This document shows positions 13,128 to 23,188 of a stretch of DNA of 64,000 bases, piece after piece (within the stretch, counting starts at the first letter, position 1; each line of letters opens with the position of its first letter). This DNA is from Phanerodontia chrysosporium. Taxonomy: Eukaryota; Basidiomycota; Agaricomycetes; Polyporales; Phanerochaetaceae. The stretch covers positions 2,418,001 through 2,482,000 of the forward strand of contig MJGA01000001.1 in NCBI GenBank assembly GCA_001910725.1. Reading direction: 5' to 3'. The position numbers and the translations under genes were made by a program. The notes below the pieces were generated by a model. That model saw only the letters and a list, made by a program, of their open reading frames with translations, was not told the origin of the DNA and ran no database searches.

Positions 13128-13883
13128 TAGGCATGCGCATAATACAGCATCCCTACAACTCCACGGTTCGTATACAGTAGCTCTTTCACAGCGTGCACAT
13201 CTTGTATATCATTCTCGACTAGTCGCCGCGTACTCTCCGTCTTATACGACTTTACGTCGACCTGTTACCGCAAACTCCATGGGCGGCAAGTTGAACAACT
13301 CCTCGACTAGCATCATATTTGATAGTTGCTGGGATGATAATAACTGCGGCCCACTTCAATCATCGTGCTTGTGCGCGAGCTCACCCGGGAGTATTCTAGG
13401 CCTTCGACCACTGAAACGTTAACCCAGTCGTCCAATAGGACTCAATTCCGTGACTCTGTCCCTCGAACGCATGGCGCAGCCACTGATAGAAACGTACAGA
13501 GCAGTTGGACTCCGTGCTCGCCAATTTGGACCCCTTCGCCGGCTGTCACCGATCTCTCTCGACACTCGTGAACGAGACAGAGGTCTAAGATGCCCGTCGT
13601 TGCCTCCCATGTAACCTGCCGTAGCGAGATTTAAAGTGACAGAGATTGCACCAGAGAGCATCCCTGATGATTCCAATTCGACGGCTGCTGTAAGTTGCCT
13701 GACATTACTCAGATCATAGATTCGCGCATTGGTAAGGATGTTTTCCGCGCGTATGCACCCAAAAAAACTTCGACTCGCAACGAGTTCGTTACGCACCCAG
13801 AGCTACAGCCTTGCCAATATACTTGATGGCTTCGCATAACTTGTGCGATAAAATTTGGGAAATGTGTCGCAGCCATAGAGTGG
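13128..13883. other. Intergenic space between convergent DYS1 and the RBR gene
   Basis: About 750 bases with no exon I can support on either strand. The short open frames here lack protein-like composition and splice partners. It should contain the 3' ends of both converging transcripts. Confidence 0.4.
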
Positions 13884-16163
13884 TCAACGATGACGGCACC
13901 TCCTGTAATGGGTTGATACTGCTAAAGCAATCTCCGATGGGCTTGAGGACTTGACAATCGCTACGCCACACACCCAGCAGAAGTGTCTAGACGATAGGTG
14001 AGACGAGAGGACGTGTTTGATGACAGCCACACTCACGTATTGCACCCTGGAGACGTGCACTATCACGACAGTCAGAATCTTACAGAATGAAAAGCCATGT
14101 TCGTACTGTCATATGGTTGCAACCACTGATCTTTTCGGTCGGTGTCCTGCAGCCTACCATAGCCGTCAGTCAGGCATGGCACTGGAAACTACTAGCACGC
14201 CCACCTGGACAGAACTTCCACCCCTTGGCCCCCATCAGTTGCTGTAGCTCTGCCGCGCCGTCGCACGAATGCGTCTGGGTGATGTCGTCGATGGTCTGGC
14301 TGCACAGTTTGCACCACGTCCGACCGCAATTTGGCAATGGGCATGTGATGATACTGACAGCGTCGAGCTCGCTCCTGACGACAAAAAATGTCCTATCGCA
14401 TCTGGGAAACACGTCAGGTCCCGCAAATCGCAGTAGAGATACGCGAGGACTCACCCGCGACAGTGCAGAAGGATAGAGAATATAGCCATCTCTAACTCCA
14501 CGAAAATGGCATACTCCTGATCGGACAGTCCGATCTGCTGTATAAAGTTGTTATCTAATGCTACCAATACAACTTTCATGTCAGCGTGGCACGCATGGTT
14601 GTGAACAGTACACCCACCTACAGGATCCTTCTCCCCACGCTCCGCGATGCAGAGCGGACACGCGATGGGATAGAGGTGTTGCGAGAGCTGCGCGGAGACA
14701 TAGCCACGGATGCACTCCCGGCAGAACATGTGTCCGCAGCCCTCGACCTGCGCGACGTCCTCGCGCGAGTGACTCTCAAAGCATATGTTGCACGTAAATG
14801 GTTGAGCGTGCCAGAGGCTCTCGCGCTCCTTTTGCAGGAGGCGGCTTTCCTCGTCGTACAGGCTCTGTTGCGCTAGTGCGAGCGCGAGGTCGTCATTCGC
14901 GGTGTCCTCGCCATCATACGAGGCACGAGTCTTCCCCTTGCTGTCCTCGCCATTAAGCATAGAATACTCCGATGAAGGCTGGAGCGGGTCGGCACGAAAT
15001 GGGTTGCTGCCGCGCCGTTGCTGGCTCGCTGAGCTGTCCGCGCGGTTTCCATTCGGGTGTGATAGGGACGACGAGGAAGATGAGTAGGACTGTGATCCCG
15101 ACGCTCCAGAGCCATGAGGAACGAGGGAATAGACAAAGCTATCTGGTCTGGACGGCCGGGGTGTCTCTGCATGTGTCGAATGAGATGTGTGTCTCGAGTC
15201 GCGCAACGCTCGCTGCGCTCGCTGAGGACTCCGAAACGCTGCGAGCTGACCCCGCAGTCTCTCTACGTCCGCTTTCAACCTCTCGTTCTCAGTCTTGAGT
15301 TGTGTCTCATTCACCCGGGCAGCGAGCGTCTCGAGACTTGCCTCCATGGCCGCGTTGGCCCAGACTGACGCATCATCCTCTTGAGGTGCGCGCTGTGCAA
15401 CGAACAAGTGCCCCGAGAAGTTGCCAAGAAGTTGAGCCTGCCATTGTATATCCTTATCAGTGACTAGGGAAGAGTCGTAGCGCAGCAGATCCGCCAAATA
15501 AGCTGCGGTGGCGTGAGCCGATTTGTTGATGATGAACGCTGCGCCGTCTGCATGGACGCCTGGACGAGGGTGGGAGTCGAATATGACGTAGCATTCTTCA
15601 TTTGGGTGGTCGAGATAGAAGCAAGTCAGGATTTCGGGTGGACGTGTGATAACTGCGCAGGAGGACCTTCTGTATTTCTTGCTCTCAACTCTGAGGCGCC
15701 TGCATGGACAACATAAATCCTTGTTCAGATCGCGTCGTATAATCGCACTTACTCTAGCAGCCTGGCGTAGCCACTGTACCGACTCTGTGAGTATTCCTCC
15801 GCCAAAAGACGTAATGATCGCTTGAATATAGGTGCTTTCGCGATGTCTTCAATCTCCAGATGCAAGTCGCTCGACCAATATGCGCAGATGCTTAACACTT
15901 CCTGCTCGGGAGGCGTTAGTCGTGATGAACGCATCGCAAAATTATCTGCGTACGTTGACTGTCGATTCTTTGGCCAGCTCTTGCAAGAGGGCGTCGCCAT
16001 GGAGTCCAGCGCGCTCTTTCAGGAGTATAATCCTGGCGCAATTCATCGCAGCAAGACCGCATGTGGATGGCCCACCAGCTCCGCTATACTGGCTTCTCCC
16101 ATACGTAACGATATAGTCAACTAGGTTATTTGGGACAGTCTCCCGCGGGGAGCTTGAGGACAT
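13884..16163 (-). CDS. RBR (RING1-IBR-Rcat) E3 ubiquitin ligase with N-terminal cysteine-peptidase-like domain
   Basis: At least seven exons run from ATG 16163 to TGA 13886-13884. The C-terminal half is an RBR ligase: RING1 with CNICFES, GCGHMFCRECI and ACPLC (about 14,790-14,640). An IBR-type segment follows with CRGCDRTF and CPLPNCGRTWCKLC. Last is an Rcat domain with FCPGCRTPTEKISGCNHMTC, GCNTHFCWVCG; the last Cys of GCNHMTC matches the catalytic thiol of RBR enzymes. Such ligases take ubiquitin from E2 onto that cysteine before transfer. The N-terminal part has GGPSTCGLAAMN and, after two introns, CYVIFDSHPRPGVHADGAAF, then a coiled coil (about 15,340-15,240). The Cys and His motifs look like a papain-fold peptidase or deubiquitinase; that part is inference. 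A 52-base intron separates the peptidase-like exons, and the reading frame stays open across all joins I tested. Confidence 0.8.
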
Positions 16164-17055
16164 GGAAGTGAATGTGATGAGGTGCGTACGACACGCCGCG
16201 TGATGATCAGGATGACAGTCCCCGTGTGCGTCGGCGTTTACCGTAACCTAAAGCAAAGTCGATTTGTGAAACTGCACGTTCGACAAGTTGGCAAAGAAAC
16301 CAGACGTATGGTCGATTCCAGGAGGGGAGCAATACGAGTCGGTCCAGCACTCTACAAATTGGGCGAGTCAGTTAAATAAGCCGGGAAAAGAGGGACCTCG
16401 ACAACGCACCCACTCTACCACTCGCATGTCTATTTTGCACGATAATTCCTTGTATCCAGGAATAAGTATAACACTCTCATTTGAGCCCGACACGTCGCAT
16501 GTCTTGCGGCTGCCAAATATGCAGTACCATGGCACGTTCCCACATCCGGTGTTCACATCCTTATATCGGTTTAACTCTTCGTGGCAACGTGTGCCAAGGG
16601 AACATACCTCTATGTAATCTGATTGAGTTCTGCTGTCATGAACTGCCATAGGAAGTACAAAGGTCGAAGGAGTAGTTTGTCGCAGGTGAACTTCGCTACC
16701 GGCCAATCACGGATCAAACGCCACGAAGTACAACGGCGACCTGTTCTCGGATAAGCAGCGACGCCGGAAGACAACAACAGAACAAATCATCTCAGCACTT
16801 CCGCTGATGAGTATTACTGTTCTCGTCGCAATAGGGCACAATGCGTGAAGGACCAAGCTATGCAGTTGTATGCCTTGAAGGGTACACGTTTACTGCATGC
16901 AACTTCCCCATCATCAAACCTTGAGCTTGACTTGGCCAGCTGCTTGGGGGCGGCGCCTTACCGTTGTTTTTTCTTCAGAGTATCGTGACCTCCTCCGCCA
17001 GGTACGCCCCACAATCCACTCGGTTGCATTGCCCAGGCCTCACGTAGAATGGCGA
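16164..17055. other. Intergenic region upstream of the RBR and lectin genes
   Basis: This space holds the divergent promoters of the RBR ligase and the first lectin. A possible 5' leader intron (GTACGC...CCCAG, about 17,001-17,040) sits just before the lectin ATG. A 112-codon minus-strand frame (16,368-16,706) has several cysteines but no signal peptide, recognisable domain or splice partners, so I do not call it a gene. Confidence 0.4.
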
Positions 17056-18054
17056 ATGTCCAGAAACATGCACATCGCGGATCCCACCTTGGATGACATA
17101 CCCTCTGTGTCCACGCCTTCGACCAGCGACTCGAAGACCCACTGCGCCGACGTCGAGGCTATCTCTGAAGGCGAACAGCCCACAAAGAGCACCAGCTCGA
17201 TGCCTCCGATGCCATCTTTCGACTGTGGCGAGTTTCGGACGAAGGATGTTCGATCGCCTCGTGACCCACAAAAACTCACTATTGGCGAAGCACGCTTTAG
17301 CAAACCAAGCTGCTACACTCGCCCGGTACTCGTAGGGCTAAATGAACTCGATGTCAACATTCTCTGCCTCAAAGCTGAAGTACGCAGCGTTGGAGACGAC
17401 CGAGCGATACTCAACATGAACACCTGGGGCAACACAAAGCACTTTGGTTCTGGATGCTCTTGGCTGAGCCCGCCGATGGATGATCTGGACATCCAGTATG
17501 GGACATACAGTATCCCAGACGATCACTCTGACTCTACATTGCGCAACAAAACCTCCCGCCGCATCACATTCGGGCGCCCATACGCTGCGTCCCCGAAAGT
17601 AGTCGTCTGGCTTAACGCTGCCGACTGCGGAGAGGGGAAGCCTGTGCGCGTTGACGCGTATGCAGACACGGTCACACCCGACGGATTCACGATCCACGTT
17701 GACACATGGAAGGACTCGAACCTATACTCCGCAGGAGTGACGTGGCTCGCGCACTCGGCACACCGTACAGACGTGCGCAGCGGAAGCTTTCACACCGAGC
17801 AAGTACGGCCCACGCAGGATCGATGCCATACAAACCGCGGACGTGTGTCTTGGGGTGTGCCCGAGATGGCACGTCCCCCGCGCGTGTTCACTGCGCTGCG
17901 GATGCTCGACTTCAAGGAGGGCCGAAATGTACGCCTCATCATGCGCACAGACGAGATCACCACAACCGGCATGTGCTGGAACCTCGATAGCCGACACGAT
18001 ACGGTCTTTTACAAGGGCGCTGCTGTTTTCGTCGCCTTCGACGACGGTCGATAA
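17056..18054 (+). CDS. H-type lectin protein with three lectin repeats (copy 1)
   Basis: A single exon of 332 residues. I start at the ATG at 17056 (MSRNMHIADP); an in-frame ATG at 16897 would add 53 residues that match nothing. After a Ser/Thr-rich head come three repeats of about 85-95 residues with H-type lectin (PF09458) features. Repeat 1 has FDCGEFRTKDVR and an ending GSGCSWL; repeat 2 has RRITFGRPYAASPKVVVWLNA and SAGVTWLA; repeat 3 has RGRVSWGVPEMARPPRVFTALRML and KGAAVFVAF. H-type lectins are six-stranded beta folds that bind GalNAc-type sugars and form trimers (snail agglutinin, discoidin). There is no signal peptide, so it is probably cytosolic or non-classically secreted, as with many mushroom lectins. 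The next gene downstream is a close paralogue. Confidence 0.82.
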   Translation: MSRNMHIADPTLDDIPSVSTPSTSDSKTHCADVEAISEGEQPTKSTSSMPPMPSFDCGEFRTKDVRSPRDPQKLTIGEARFSKPSCYTRPVLVGLNELDVNILCLKAEVRSVGDDRAILNMNTWGNTKHFGSGCSWLSPPMDDLDIQYGTYSIPDDHSDSTLRNKTSRRITFGRPYAASPKVVVWLNAADCGEGKPVRVDAYADTVTPDGFTIHVDTWKDSNLYSAGVTWLAHSAHRTDVRSGSFHTEQVRPTQDRCHTNRGRVSWGVPEMARPPRVFTALRMLDFKEGRNVRLIMRTDEITTTGMCWNLDSRHDTVFYKGAAVFVAFDDGR

Positions 18055-18380
18055 ATTGGTTGACTCGACAGGGAAGGGCGTAGGGGAAAGGTTGCGCAGT
18101 CAGATTATATCCCACCTCGTGTATGACAGCGCAGACGTGATCGTATGCATGATCAGACTTGGTTCGTTCAGAAGTATTCATCACGTGTGCATATGAGCCT
18201 TCGGCCACACGCCAGAAGTGCACGACAACGGCGTGCACTGCACCTAACAGGTGTTAGAAATACCTCGAAACTGACTTGTAGTCGTCGTAACATACCGCTC
18301 ATCCCTGGCCGTATTGTGAGTCCTACTGATGCCATGTGCTACGCCCTGTTGAAGAGCGTCCATTTGCTTTAGGCGAACCC
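18055..18380 (+). promoter_or_regulatory. Spacer between the two lectin genes, with a possible 5' leader intron
   Basis: The 326 bases contain a good donor (GTGAGT at about 18,316) and an acceptor (TTTGCTTTAG ending at 18,372) just before the second lectin ATG. The second lectin may therefore have a spliced 5' leader. No coding exon is evident upstream of it. Confidence 0.35.
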
Positions 18381-19286
18381 ATGACCGACCCACCCAAACA
18401 AAACCTGGAGGAGGCGCAGGCCCTCAATGAACCTCTCCCATGGCTCGACTGCGGCCACTTCCTCACCGCAGATATCCGCTGTTGCACCCAAGCGGAGCCG
18501 GTCACCATCGGTGAGGCGCGCTTCAAGGAGCCGAGCTGCTATCCGCGAACAGTGCTGGCGGGCCTCAGCATGATAGATGTCAGCAGTCTGCGCTTGCGGG
18601 CGCACGTACGCAGCGTCGCCGACGACCGCGCGATCGTCAACATGGAGACATGGAACAAGACAATCCACTACGCGTCTGGCTGCGCCTGGCTCAGCATACC
18701 CCCGTACGACCCCGACATCCAGTGCGGGACGTACAGAACCACAGAGCACCGTGAAGGCAGCCGCTCCCAACAGCAGACGTCACGAAGAATCGCCTTCGAA
18801 CGAGCGTACGCGGCTCCGCCGACGGTGCTTGTCTGGCTCAACGCCGTCGACTGCGGGGAGGACCGGAACGTGCGGGTTAAAGTGTACGCAGACGGCATCG
18901 CACGCGACGGGTTCACGATGCATCTCGACGCGTGGGACGACTCGCAGTTGTTCTCTGCAGGGGCATCGTGGCTTGCGTATTCAGCCGACCGCAGGGACAT
19001 ACGCAGTGGTGCTTTCGAGATCAACGACGTACGTCCGTCGTATGCTCCCCGTCTTCAGAATCGCGGGCGTGTCTCGTGGGGTGCACCGCGAATGACCAAG
19101 CCGCCGCGGGTCTTCGCTGCTTTGAGGATGCTTGACTTCGGCCACGGCAGGAACGTCCGACTTCGCCTCCGTACTGAAGAGATCACGCAGACTGGCATGA
19201 CGTGGAAGATGGATAGCTGGATGGATACCGTTTTCTATCAGGATGGAGGTGTGTTTCTTGCTTTTGAAGACAAAGAGCATGCGTAG
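18381..19286 (+). CDS. H-type lectin protein with three lectin repeats (copy 2)
   Basis: A single coding exon of 301 residues from ATG 18381 (MTDPPKQNLEEA); an in-frame ATG at 18336 lies inside the predicted leader intron and is rejected. Three H-type lectin repeats align one-to-one with the upstream gene: LDCGHFLTADIR ... ASGCAWL, RRIAFERAYAAPPTVLVWLNAVD ... SAGASWLAY, and RGRVSWGAPRMTKPPRVFAALRML ... FLAF. The two genes share the same repeat order, spacing and many exact stretches, so they arose by tandem duplication of a three-repeat ancestor. Likely role: binding of galactosamine-type glycans, perhaps in defence or development; this is inferred from family behaviour, not seen in the sequence. 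GC content is higher than in copy 1. Confidence 0.82.
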   Translation: MTDPPKQNLEEAQALNEPLPWLDCGHFLTADIRCCTQAEPVTIGEARFKEPSCYPRTVLAGLSMIDVSSLRLRAHVRSVADDRAIVNMETWNKTIHYASGCAWLSIPPYDPDIQCGTYRTTEHREGSRSQQQTSRRIAFERAYAAPPTVLVWLNAVDCGEDRNVRVKVYADGIARDGFTMHLDAWDDSQLFSAGASWLAYSADRRDIRSGAFEINDVRPSYAPRLQNRGRVSWGAPRMTKPPRVFAALRMLDFGHGRNVRLRLRTEEITQTGMTWKMDSWMDTVFYQDGGVFLAFEDKEHA

Positions 19287-19445
19287 CGTCGATGTCTTAC
19301 TTGGTATGTGCATTTCCGACGTTTTTCCGCAGCGTCCATACAGTGCAACTAGCTAGTCTGGATACGATTTCAGCTGATAACGATCGATATGTAATAGAGC
19401 ATTCTATGCAGACGAACGCACATATTAACCTCGAGAAAGACCACC

Positions 19446-20135
19446 ATGTCTGAGCTGTCTTCACCGATGCCTATCGCCCCATACATCCGACGAGCAACGA
19501 GCGACGACAGCCCCGCATTGTCCTACATCTGTCTCGCGACCGCAAACGCGGGGCAATCCGCCGAAGCTTCTCATTCATGCGGCGAACTTCCAGGGCTTAT
19601 CTTCGCGGAGCCGTACGTGCACCTTCCGACGGGCTTCGGCTTCGTGCTCGTCGATCCGAGCAAGGGCGGGTCGGGAGAGGTCGTGGGTTACTGCCTGAGC
19701 ACATGGGACACGCGCACCTTCGAGCGCGACATGGAGACGACGTGGCTCCCGCCGTACCGCGAGAAATACCCGCTCTCCGCGGCTGCTGGCGAGGCGACCG
19801 AGCCGGAGCACTTGCGCAACCTCACGGCAGAGGATAAGCGATATATCACCATCGTCCACAAACCCTTCACGGCGTCCGACGTGTCCGTTGCGTTCAGCCC
19901 CGCGCACTTGCACATCGACATTCTGCCCGCCTATCAGCGAAAAGGGTGGGGAAAGAAGCTCATCGGAGAGGTTGTACGGTACTTGAGGAATGAGAGGGGA
20001 TTGGATGCGCTTTGGCTTGGGCTGGACCCTAGAAACACAGAGGCAAAGAAGTTCTACGCCAGACTCGGGTTCGAGGACATGCCAGAGGCACCAGGAGCAG
20101 TCATGGGGTTGAAGTTCGCGAACTGGAAGAGCTAG
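19446..20135 (+). CDS. GNAT-family N-acetyltransferase
   Basis: A single intact exon of 229 residues (ATG 19446, MSELSSPMP). The opening PYIRRATSDDSPALSYI is the usual GNAT beta1-alpha1 start. The acetyl-CoA site is seen as HLHIDILPAYQRKGWGKKLI (motif A, Q/R-x-x-G-x-G), and motif B as LGLDPRNTEAKKFYARLGF. Length and motif spacing suit a small-molecule or protein acetyltransferase; the acceptor substrate cannot be told. The lack of introns is unusual among its neighbours. The overall layout, with an extended middle segment between strands 3 and 4, is also common in bacterial GNATs, so past transfer is conceivable but unproven. Confidence 0.85.
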   Translation: MSELSSPMPIAPYIRRATSDDSPALSYICLATANAGQSAEASHSCGELPGLIFAEPYVHLPTGFGFVLVDPSKGGSGEVVGYCLSTWDTRTFERDMETTWLPPYREKYPLSAAAGEATEPEHLRNLTAEDKRYITIVHKPFTASDVSVAFSPAHLHIDILPAYQRKGWGKKLIGEVVRYLRNERGLDALWLGLDPRNTEAKKFYARLGFEDMPEAPGAVMGLKFANWKS

Positions 20136-20988
20136 TCTGGGAGGAGGGAAAGCAAGTGAGCGATATATAGGCCTATTTGAACCTCTACAACTGCCTGACC
20201 ATTTCCTGAGGCTTATCCGCCGAGCGAGAAGTGTCTGTCACTACACATTCTTGCATATGCTTACAGCTTGCACCACAGGTGACGGCTACTCGAATCGGTC
20301 GGTAGCAATCTGCTAAAATACCTTGCCGGCTACGCGGAAGGTCGAGTGATATGCAGGATTGTGGGCTAGTATTCATGCAGGGTGATCAGGTTCTATCCTG
20401 GCCTGTGCCCTGGCGTCGAAGAAAGGATCCAAAGCATCGCTGGATGGAAGGATGGACAGCCTATCGCGTACGGGCGCTCGCGTCTGAGGTCGGTTTAGGG
20501 CAGGTCAACACGTGGCAGTATATATTTGCGATTTCGCGCAATTTTCTGCGTTCTTGCTCTGGCTCACTATGTCTGTCAGGCTCCCCAGAAGCTGACTCTT
20601 CTCTGGCTATTCGTGCAACAAGACATCCTTTTCCCTCGAAGACGTCGCGATGTCCCTTTGACTACGTACTAACTCTTGCTAGATGCCCGACCTATTTGTC
20701 GCGTCCTCCAGAAGACACCCACTCGCTAATGCCTAGGGACACGGCTCACTGTGCCTTCGTCTCCTTTACTTGCGAAGTGGAAGATAGAGCGGAGCTGGGT
20801 CCACGCTTGACATCCCAATCCTCGTGATTGCTCGGTGGGTTGTCGAGTACTAAACTTGGCTTACAACCTCTCCTAGACGTACTAGCATTTGATAGGCTGC
20901 TTTCATGTACAATGTCATTGGCCTCGAGAAACATAATTTAATCAACACGTCTTACTCCTGCACCGCTCGTGTCCGTCGACCTATCAGC
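20136..20988. other. Intergenic region between convergent GNAT and FunK1 genes
   Basis: About 850 bases. A 158-codon plus-strand frame (20,351-20,827) has no recognisable domain and an uneven composition, so it is not annotated as a gene. No RNA gene or repeat is apparent. Confidence 0.35.
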
Positions 20989-23188
20989 TCATATCGACAC
21001 TGCTTTCCGAACCTTCGTCCGCTTCGACCTCCGGACAGGCGTATCGCTCTCGGGTGCCTTTCTCTTCTTTCCGACTTGAGGGAGGCATTCGATATTGATT
21101 CCGATACCCTCTCCCTTTTCCTCGCTCTGTGAAATTGGAGGTAACTCCGCTTTCTCCGCGCTCCTCAGTTGATGTAGTGCCTTGCTGAATTTCTCAACCA
21201 AGAATGATACTTGTGTGTATGCTGTCCGAACCTTGTCCCACTCGCCTCCGTCATCACGAGGAGTGGTGTGGTAAAGTCTCCACGCTTCATACGTCTCTAA
21301 GCAGAGATCATGGAGAGGCCCTGGCCGACACGGCGCGATAACGTCGTCCACCGGAGGATCCGTGAAGAAGGCCAGCTTCATCTCGCCGCTCTCGACTCCG
21401 TGATCGTCGAACAGGCATGTCATACCAACGGAGTCTCCACGGGAGAAGTACGATGAGCCATGGAAGAGAACCCAATATATCGACTCGAGGTCGTCCAGCA
21501 GGTCGTGCGGTTTCGTCGTACGGTTTAGCAGTATGTCGATGGAGAGAAAGAATGGCGTGCCCTGAAAGAGACATTAACAAGTGAGTTTTCTGGGCACGAC
21601 GGTAGCTGAGCATCGAAAACTGACAACGCCTCTATGTGAAGCTTCCTCTCCAGCCATGTCCCAGTCATTCAGGACTCCTCTTCCTTCCGGAGAGATCATG
21701 ATGTTGCTCAGACTCAAGTCTCTGTGGATCAGTCCGGTCTGTTCGTATGCAGTTTCAATCGCTTCGCTGCGAGGTCAGCTTGAGGATCGCCCATACCGCT
21801 CTCAAGAAGCCCACCTAGTAGAACGTCGTGCATCGCTTGCACGAACTCCTTCTCGCTTAACGCTTCTCCTAGGGGATACGCGACGTCCTGGACGACTCTA
21901 TGGTGGATGGACAAATCGTATGGCGTATGGCGCCAGTCCCATTTTCCGCGACTCTGGCCCAGTTTGACGATCTCCGGAGTCTTGGTTGCCTGCTTTTTGC
22001 CATTGGCGTCCTTCACGTCACCGCCGTACATGACATTCGGTAGATTCGGAACACCGTGCTTCTCCAAAAGGCGATAGGTCTCCGCCTCCGGACGCAAGTT
22101 TGCGAAGGTCGACCGCCAGGTATCCTTCAGCACGACAAGCCGCCCTGCCTTCAGGTCGTACGCGAGGCTCACCCGCGTCGAGCGTCCACACGGTCTGCTC
22201 TTTTCTACGAATGGCCGCTCAATAATGAGGTACGTCGTCCGGCCACTCGCCTCGTCCACTACACGGACCTTCCAGTTCGGATACGAGCCCGTATCGTCGA
22301 GACTGCGCTCCGCTCGGGGCAGCACCCTCGCGGGGCGCCCTTCCCTGAGCGCCACCTTCGGCACGTCGAGGAACGCACGTACGGCGCCGCGGAAGAGCGC
22401 CTGCTCGCGGCGCGTCGCGAGCGACACCGTGGGGTCCCACCCGCGCTGCGCGTCGCTGAGGGCTGCGAGGCGCCACACGAAGCCTGCGAGCCAGCCGGGC
22501 GCGCGCGTGTAGTCCCACCGCTCGCTCACGACCGCGCCCGCGCGGTCCCAGCGCAGCACACGCGCGCCGCGGCCGCACAGCACGAGCTGAAACGCGTGCG
22601 TGCGGTGCTGGCGCGCGAGTTGCGCGTGCGCATAGCGGACGAGTGCGGCGCGGACGTTCGCGGGTGCGCGTCCCGCCGCCTCGAAGAGGTACGGCGCGCC
22701 GCGCCCCGCCGACGAGGAGCCCGCGCGGCTCGCGAACGTCAGCGGGTCCAGGAACGGGTCGGCCGCGTCCCCCGGCACGGCCACGACGCCGAGGCAGACA
22801 TTCCAGAAGCTGTACTCCCTCGAGCCCGTGCAGCGTCGTCTGCGCTTCTTGCATGCGCTGTGCAGCTCGCTGCGCGACCGCGCGCCCATAATGGGGTGGA
22901 GGTGCTCAATCATGTCGCTCTCTGCCTCGGTGCATGGCCGGTCACCGTCCTGGGTCAGGAAATATTCGATGTCGGGTGAGAGCTTGTACTGCTCAATGGC
23001 GCGAATCTGATAGGATATTACATTTAGCTCCCGAAGCTGCCTCCGATCTGTAGTCAGATACGCACCAGCTGAGAGCACATCCCTTGCTGTGTCGATTCTG
23101 CCGCAACAGCGCCAAACGAGGCAGGTGGCACGGGGGACAAGTCATTCTTGCCCTGCATGAAATGCTGAAAGAATTGTAATACGGGCAT
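20989..23188 (-). CDS. FunK1-type fungal protein kinase
   Basis: Four exons, about 675 residues. The start is ATG 23188-23186 (MPVLQFFQHFMQG), joined by a 59-base intron (about 23,065-23,007) to IRAIEQYKLSPD. A further 53-base intron near 21,830-21,780 restores the catalytic loop frame. The large middle exon has FRGAVRAFLDVPKVALREG, YPNWKVRVVDEASG and the FunK1 landmark VLKDTWRS. The catalytic loop is TGLIHRDLSLSNIMI (HRD present), and the metal-binding motif reads NDWDMAG where classic kinases have DFG. The C-terminus ends in a basic nuclear-localisation-like tail (KKRKAPESD ... RRSKRTKVRK). FunK1 kinases (PF17667) are expanded in mushrooms and most have no known role. The N-terminal half is very GC-rich. 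An internal GTG 'start' at 23,078 is rejected. Confidence 0.87.

Noticed and set aside
16368..16706. 112-codon Cys-containing minus-strand frame
   Set aside because: No signal peptide, homologous family or splice structure; chance cannot be excluded.
20351..20827. 158-codon plus-strand frame between GNAT and FunK1
   Set aside because: No domain, uneven composition, and no support from splice sites or neighbours.
22056..22979. 307-codon plus-strand frame over the FunK1 gene
   Set aside because: It is the antisense of the FunK1 large exon; Arg/Ala-rich without any motif.
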